Shown: positions 29,679 to 32,898 of the stretch, piece by piece
Position numbering within the stretch: position 1 is the stretch's first letter
How the letters are laid out: every line of letters starts with the position of its first letter
Source of the DNA: Streptomyces sp. FH025
GTDB taxonomy: Bacteria > Actinomycetota > Actinomycetes > Streptomycetales > Streptomycetaceae
NCBI RefSeq assembly: GCF_017427025.1
Contig: NZ_JAFLNG010000011.1
Location: forward strand, 1-32,898
Direction of reading: 5' to 3'
Length of the DNA: 32,898 nucleotides
Notes under the pieces: model-generated
What the model was told of the DNA's origin: nothing
The model's input: the letters and a program-made list of their open reading frames with translations, nothing else
Databases searched by the model: none
Position numbers and translations under genes: made by a program

Positions 29679-31448
29679 TCAGCGGGCGCCCGGCCGCCAC
29701 GTGTGGTGGGCGCCGTCCGTGCCGGCGCGGTGGTTGACCAGGCGCTGGAACCCCGCGTGGGTGCGCAGGAGTTCGGTGTACGTCCCGGTGGCCTGGGCCG
29801 TGCCGTCGGCGAGCAGGACGACGGCGTCCGCCGTCTCGATGGTGGACATCCGGTGGGCGATGACGAGCAGGGCGCACTCCTGGCGCAGGTTGTGCAGGGT
29901 GGCCGTCAGGGCGGCCTCGTTGGCGGGGTCGAGGTGGGCGGTGGGTTCGTCCATCAGCAGCAGCCGGGGGCGGGCCAGGATCGCTCGGGCGATGGCGATC
30001 CTCTGGCGCTCGCCGCTGGACAGGCGTGCGCCCCGCTCGCCGACCTCGGTGTCCAGCCCGGCCGGCAGGCGGTGGACCTTCTGGGTGAGGTTGACGAGGT
30101 CGAGGACCCGCCACAGGCTGTCGTCGGCGGCCTCCGGGGCGGCGTAGCGGAGGTTGTCGCGCAGGGTGCCGTGCAGGATCGGGCAGTCCTGTTCGACCCA
30201 GCTGATGCGCGAGCGCCATTGGGTGAGGCTGAGGTCCCCGGCGTGTCGACCGTCGATGCGGATGGTGCCGCTCCACGGCTCGTAGAAGCGGTTGATCAGG
30301 GCGAAGACGGTGGACTTGCCGGCCCCGGACGGGCCCACGAGGGCGACGAGCGCGTGGTGGGGAACGGTCAGCGACAGGCCCTGGAGCACCGGCGTGTCGG
30401 GGGTGTACCCGAAGCGCAGGTCGCGGATCTCCAGCGGCGCGGTCGCGGTCGCGGTCGCGGTCGCCGGGGCACGCGGCGTGGCGGGGCCGCTCGGGCCGGT
30501 GGTGCTGTCCTCGGTGGGGAGCGCGTAGAGCGCCTGCACGCGCTCGGAGGCGCCCCTGGCCCTGTTCAGCAGGGCGACGCCCCCGATCAGCTCGGTGACG
30601 GGCCCCGCGAGCTGGTTGGCGTACAGCAGGACCGCCACGAGCGCGCCCAGCGAGAGGGCTCCCTGGCCGACGCGGGCCGTGCCGACGAGCAGGACCAGGA
30701 TGAAGGCGGCGTTCATGGCCATCTGCGCGGCGGGGGCGACGGCGGCCACGAGCCGGGCGCTGCGCACGGCGGCGTCGTAGGCGTGGTGGGCCAGTGCGGT
30801 GAGGTGCTCGGTCTCCCGTTGTTCGGCGCGGCTGGCCCGGACGGTGCGCAGGGCCGCCAGGGCTCGTTCCAGCCCGGCCGAGATCGCTCCGACGGCCGTC
30901 TGCAGGGTCTTGGACGTGCGGCCGATCCGTGCCGACAGCCCGCTGATCGCGAGGCAGCCGAAGAGCAGCACGCCCAGGATGAGCAGCATCAGGACGGGGT
31001 CGATCACGAACATGGCGACGGCGCTGCCGAGGGCGAGGCACAGATTGGTGGCGATCTGGACGGAGAGTTGGGTCAGCGCCTCGCGCAGGACGGCCACGTC
31101 GGTGGAGGCGCGTGCCATGAGGTCGCCCACGCGCAGGCGGTCGTAGGCCTGCATCTGGACGCGCAGCAGGTGTGCCATCAGGCCGGTGCGCAGGCCGAGG
31201 ACGACCCGCTCGCCCGTGCGTTCCAGCAGGAAGGAGGCGAAGGCGCCGATCAGCGCCTGGGTCAGCAACAGCAGGACGAGGAGGACGACGGGCGCGAGGA
31301 GCGGCCGGTGTGCGGTGAGGGAGTCGACCACCCGCTTGGCGGCCAGGGGTTGTGCGAGACCGAGGGCGGCCGCGGCCAGGGTGAGGAGCAGGGCGGCGCC
31401 CAGGGCGAGCCGCTGCCCGCGGGTCAGGGTCCACAGGTGTCGGAGCAT
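29679..31448 (-). CDS. Fused ABC exporter of the lasso-peptide cluster
   Basis: A 589-residue half-transporter with six membrane segments in the first 310 residues, followed by a nucleotide-binding domain. Walker A GPSGAGKST, signature LSSGERQRIAIARA, Walker B LLLMDEPTAHLD and the switch His in VIAHRMS are all present. Between the domains is a low-complexity Ala-Thr linker encoded by a hexanucleotide repeat. Such homodimeric exporters secrete the finished lasso peptide and often give self-immunity. The gene is last in the minus-strand cluster, 105 bases after the PqqD-like gene. ATG 31448 has AAGGA at a longer than usual distance. Confidence 0.92.
   Translation of the reverse strand: MLRHLWTLTRGQRLALGAALLLTLAAAALGLAQPLAAKRVVDSLTAHRPLLAPVVLLVLLLLTQALIGAFASFLLERTGERVVLGLRTGLMAHLLRVQMQAYDRLRVGDLMARASTDVAVLREALTQLSVQIATNLCLALGSAVAMFVIDPVLMLLILGVLLFGCLAISGLSARIGRTSKTLQTAVGAISAGLERALAALRTVRASRAEQRETEHLTALAHHAYDAAVRSARLVAAVAPAAQMAMNAAFILVLLVGTARVGQGALSLGALVAVLLYANQLAGPVTELIGGVALLNRARGASERVQALYALPTEDSTTGPSGPATPRAPATATATATAPLEIRDLRFGYTPDTPVLQGLSLTVPHHALVALVGPSGAGKSTVFALINRFYEPWSGTIRIDGRHAGDLSLTQWRSRISWVEQDCPILHGTLRDNLRYAAPEAADDSLWRVLDLVNLTQKVHRLPAGLDTEVGERGARLSSGERQRIAIARAILARPRLLLMDEPTAHLDPANEAALTATLHNLRQECALLVIAHRMSTIETADAVVLLADGTAQATGTYTELLRTHAGFQRLVNHRAGTDGAHHTWRPGAR
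30441..30464. repeat. Four tandem copies of GGTCGC inside the exporter gene
   Basis: The hexamer GGTCGC is repeated four times without change. On the coding strand it specifies an alternating Ala-Thr run between the membrane and ATPase domains. Copy-number change by slippage would alter linker length by two residues per unit without shifting the frame. Confidence 0.6.
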
Positions 31449-31510
31449 CGCGTGCGCCGTTCCTTCCGAAGCCCGTCGCCCGGGTCACTGTGGACGAACG
31501 GGCTCCGGGC

Positions 31511-31524
31511 GCGCCGGCCGGCGC
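31511..31524. repeat. 14-base perfect palindrome between PqqD-like and exporter genes
   Basis: GCGCCGGCCGGCGC is its own complement. It lies in the 105-base gap after the PqqD-like stop and ahead of the exporter start, and could form a cruciform or a short attenuating stem. Confidence 0.35.
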
Positions 31525-31553
31525 CGTGCGGGGTACTGCGGGCGGGCCGGGGA

Positions 31554-31814
31554 TCAGCCGGCCTCCACCAGTCCGGACGCCAGGAGTTGTTCGGTCATCG
31601 CCGTGATGTCCTCGCGAGCTCGGGCCGGTGCGATGCCGAACTGGTCCGCGAACTCCTGGGCCACCTGATCGGTGGGGCAGCCGGCCAGCAGGAGTTGCAG
31701 TGCGTAGGCGCCGGTCGGGTTGAGCTGCCAGTAGTGCCCGGTGCGCTGGCTCAGCAGTACCGCGCCGTCGTCGGTGTCGGTGGCGAGCGTGTGGGCGGCC
31801 AGGTGGAGCGTCAT
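31554..31814 (-). CDS. Lasso peptide PqqD-family recognition protein (RRE, B1)
   Basis: An 86-residue protein from ATG 31814 with GGGAGG upstream; ATGA overlap with the preceding peptidase gene. It has the PqqD-like winged-helix pattern: VLLSQRTGHYWQLNPTGAYA, then LLLAGCPTDQVAQEFADQFG and an amphipathic C-terminal helix EDITAMTEQLLASGLVE. In lasso peptide biosynthesis this RiPP recognition element binds the leader of the precursor and presents it to the peptidase and cyclase. Confidence 0.88.
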   Translation of the reverse strand: MTLHLAAHTLATDTDDGAVLLSQRTGHYWQLNPTGAYALQLLLAGCPTDQVAQEFADQFGIAPARAREDITAMTEQLLASGLVEAG

Positions 31815-32287
31815 GTGGTCCTCCCGGGGGTTCGGGGGCGGTCTTCGGCGGGTCGTCGGGCCGGTCCGGTCGGTACGGGGGCGACGGTGAGCAGCGGCCG
31901 GTAGTAGCCGTCGGGGTAGGGCTCGTCGATGACCCGGCCGTCGGCCTCGATCCAGGCGTGGGCGGTGAACGGCGGGGTGCGCACGCCGGCGCGCCAGGTG
32001 GGCCACACGGCCTTGAAGCGGCACAGGACGGCCGCCGCGACCGAGCGCTGCACGCAGCTGTGGACGGCGCAGTTCAGGCTGACCGCGATGACCGCGGTAC
32101 GGGCGGCGGAGGCCTGCGCGGCGGTGCCCGGGCGGGCGCCGCGGCGCAGCAGTTCGAGGACGGCGCGCAGGCGTCCGGGTGGCAGTTTGGCCAGCGGCCA
32201 GGCGATGGCCACGGCGATCAGCGGCAGCACCCGCTGGTGCAGGGGCAGCCGGATGCGGGGCGGCAGCGCGCACGGTGGACTGGTCAC
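31811..32287 (-). CDS. Lasso peptide leader peptidase, transglutaminase-like (B2)
   Basis: A 158-residue cysteine protease from GTG 32287 with GAGGAGG upstream. The catalytic Cys78 (CAVHSCVQRSVAAAVLC) and His110 (FTAHAWIEADGRV, with the Asp of the triad at or near Asp116) match lasso B2 proteins, which cleave the leader peptide with help of the RRE. The N-terminal 35 residues include a hydrophobic stretch (LPLIAVAIAWPLAKLPPG), usual for this group and perhaps membrane-associated. It lies 12 bases after the cyclase stop. The peptidase precedes the RRE gene here, the reverse of the common order. Confidence 0.88.
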   Translation of the reverse strand: MTSPPCALPPRIRLPLHQRVLPLIAVAIAWPLAKLPPGRLRAVLELLRRGARPGTAAQASAARTAVIAVSLNCAVHSCVQRSVAAAVLCRFKAVWPTWRAGVRTPPFTAHAWIEADGRVIDEPYPDGYYRPLLTVAPVPTGPARRPAEDRPRTPGRTT

Positions 32288-32299
32288 GGCGCCTCCTCT

Positions 32300-32896
32300 T
32301 CAGGACTCTTCAGGACGGTGGGGGCGGCGGTCGCCGCCGTTGGGGCCGCCGTTGGGGCGGGCCGCGATCTCCCGCAGCCACAGCTCGGCGCCGACCGTCG
32401 CCTCCAGTTGGGCCGTCCAGACGTCCTCGATGTGCGGCGGCGTGTACAGGGTGGTCCGCAGCTCGGCCACGTCGATCAGGCCGCGGCGCGCCAGCAGCGA
32501 GTCCGCGAACAGCTCCAGCAGGTCGGGAACGTGCTCCTGCAGGGCGCGGTCGACGGGTTCCTCGTAGTCGCCCTTGGTGGAGCGGTCCAGGATGACGTCG
32601 GGCACGAGGCCGCGCATCGCGGCGGCCAGCACCGGCTTGTAGCGCCACGGGGTGTACCGCTCGTGGGGGAGGACCGACAGCACGGCCTCGACCACCCGGC
32701 CGTCCAGGTAGGGCATTTCCAGCCGCAGCCCCGCGGCGGTGTACTCGCGGCCCAGCAGCCGCAGCACGGGGCCGGCGGTGCGCAGCAGCACGACGGCCTC
32801 GTGCTGCCCGCGGTCCTTGGCCAGGGGGGTGGCCCGGTCCGCCACGTCGTGGAAGAGCGCCTGCGTGGACCTCACGGCCGCCGGGGTGGACCACGG
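32300..32896 (-). CDS. Lasso peptide macrocyclase, asparagine-synthetase-like (5' end outside window)
   Basis: The frame is open to the window edge, so only the last 198 residues or so are seen. They match the C-terminal synthetase domain of lasso isopeptide-forming cyclases: LRLEMPYLDGRVVEAVLSV, HERYTPWRYKPVLAAAMRGL and DVILDRSTKGDYEEPVDRAL. This domain adenylates an Asp/Glu side chain of the core peptide and joins it to the N-terminal amine to close the macrolactam ring. The ATP-binding SGGxDS motif must lie beyond the window. It is the first visible gene of the minus-strand cluster and is followed after 12 bases by the leader peptidase. Confidence 0.88.
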   Translation of the reverse strand, partial: PWSTPAAVRSTQALFHDVADRATPLAKDRGQHEAVVLLRTAGPVLRLLGREYTAAGLRLEMPYLDGRVVEAVLSVLPHERYTPWRYKPVLAAAMRGLVPDVILDRSTKGDYEEPVDRALQEHVPDLLELFADSLLARRGLIDVAELRTTLYTPPHIEDVWTAQLEATVGAELWLREIAARPNGGPNGGDRRPHRPEES

Positions 32897-32898
32897 TG

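Noticed and set aside
31449-31553. Search for a lasso precursor peptide between the PqqD-like gene and the exporter
   Set aside because: No start with a ribosome site opens a 35-60 codon peptide with a leader/core pattern; the only open frame is an exporter shadow.
29358-31904. Very long open frame (848 codons) on the plus strand opposite the lasso exporter
   Set aside because: It is the antisense shadow of the ABC exporter and neighbours. The translation is Gly/Gln/Val/Glu-rich without any domain, whereas the minus strand shows complete ABC motifs.
1-32898. CRISPR arrays, insertion sequences, integrases, rRNA genes
   Set aside because: No regularly spaced repeats, no transposase or integrase motifs and no rRNA-like sequence were seen on either strand.

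Overview
The window is high-GC actinobacterial DNA, almost certainly from a Streptomyces or close relative. Third-position GC is very high, GTG and TTG starts are common, several genes appear leaderless, and many products are Streptomyces-typical (F420-dependent LLM oxidoreductase, DUF6328, DUF6296, XRE-MmyB regulator, CDGSH protein). Every family name here comes from reading translated sequence; no database search was run.

Left part (1-12.3 kb), mostly intact. A two-component system (histidine kinase and OmpR-type regulator, minus strand) stands back to back with a four-gene plus-strand operon. That operon encodes a lipoprotein, a membrane-fusion-like adaptor with a peptidoglycan-binding domain, a MacB/LolD-type ATPase and a FtsX-type permease. 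It ends in a 21-bp perfect-stem hairpin. Next come a DHA2-type MFS exporter and a SnoaL-like protein on the minus strand, divergent from an apparently leaderless XRE-MmyB regulator with a 9-bp palindrome between them. Then follow a DUF3291 protein, a 37-residue Pro/Gly-rich peptide gene directly ahead of a PCMT-like methyltransferase, and a membrane protein.

Middle part (12.3-29.6 kb), strongly eroded. Intact genes with a stress or redox flavour are interspersed with many gene remnants. The intact genes are an F420 oxidoreductase, a DUF6328 membrane protein, a YghA-like SDR, two hemerythrins, a Pmp3 proteolipid, a KatE-type catalase, small hydrophobic proteins and a Baeyer-Villiger monooxygenase. 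The remnants are an SsgA-like fragment, CinA/PncC, an SDR N-terminus, an anti-anti-sigma C-terminus, DUF6296, PfpI, topoisomerase IB, saccharopine dehydrogenase, an AraC regulator cut to 31 codons, and unknown pieces. Inside this zone is a compact minus-strand operon: an in-frame chimera of an LLM oxidoreductase N-terminus and an arginine/dimethylarginine hydrolase C-terminus, then a heme-oxygenase-like diiron protein, a HemK2-like methyltransferase and a CDGSH iron-sulfur protein. A HAD-type phosphatase gene here has lost its catalytic nucleophile.

Right edge (29.7-32.9 kb). A lasso-peptide biosynthesis cluster runs on the minus strand from beyond the window: macrocyclase (cut by the edge), transglutaminase-like leader peptidase, PqqD-type recognition element, and a fused ABC exporter. 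The precursor gene was not seen and should lie just outside. No tRNA, rRNA, CRISPR array, transposase or complete mobile element was recognised.
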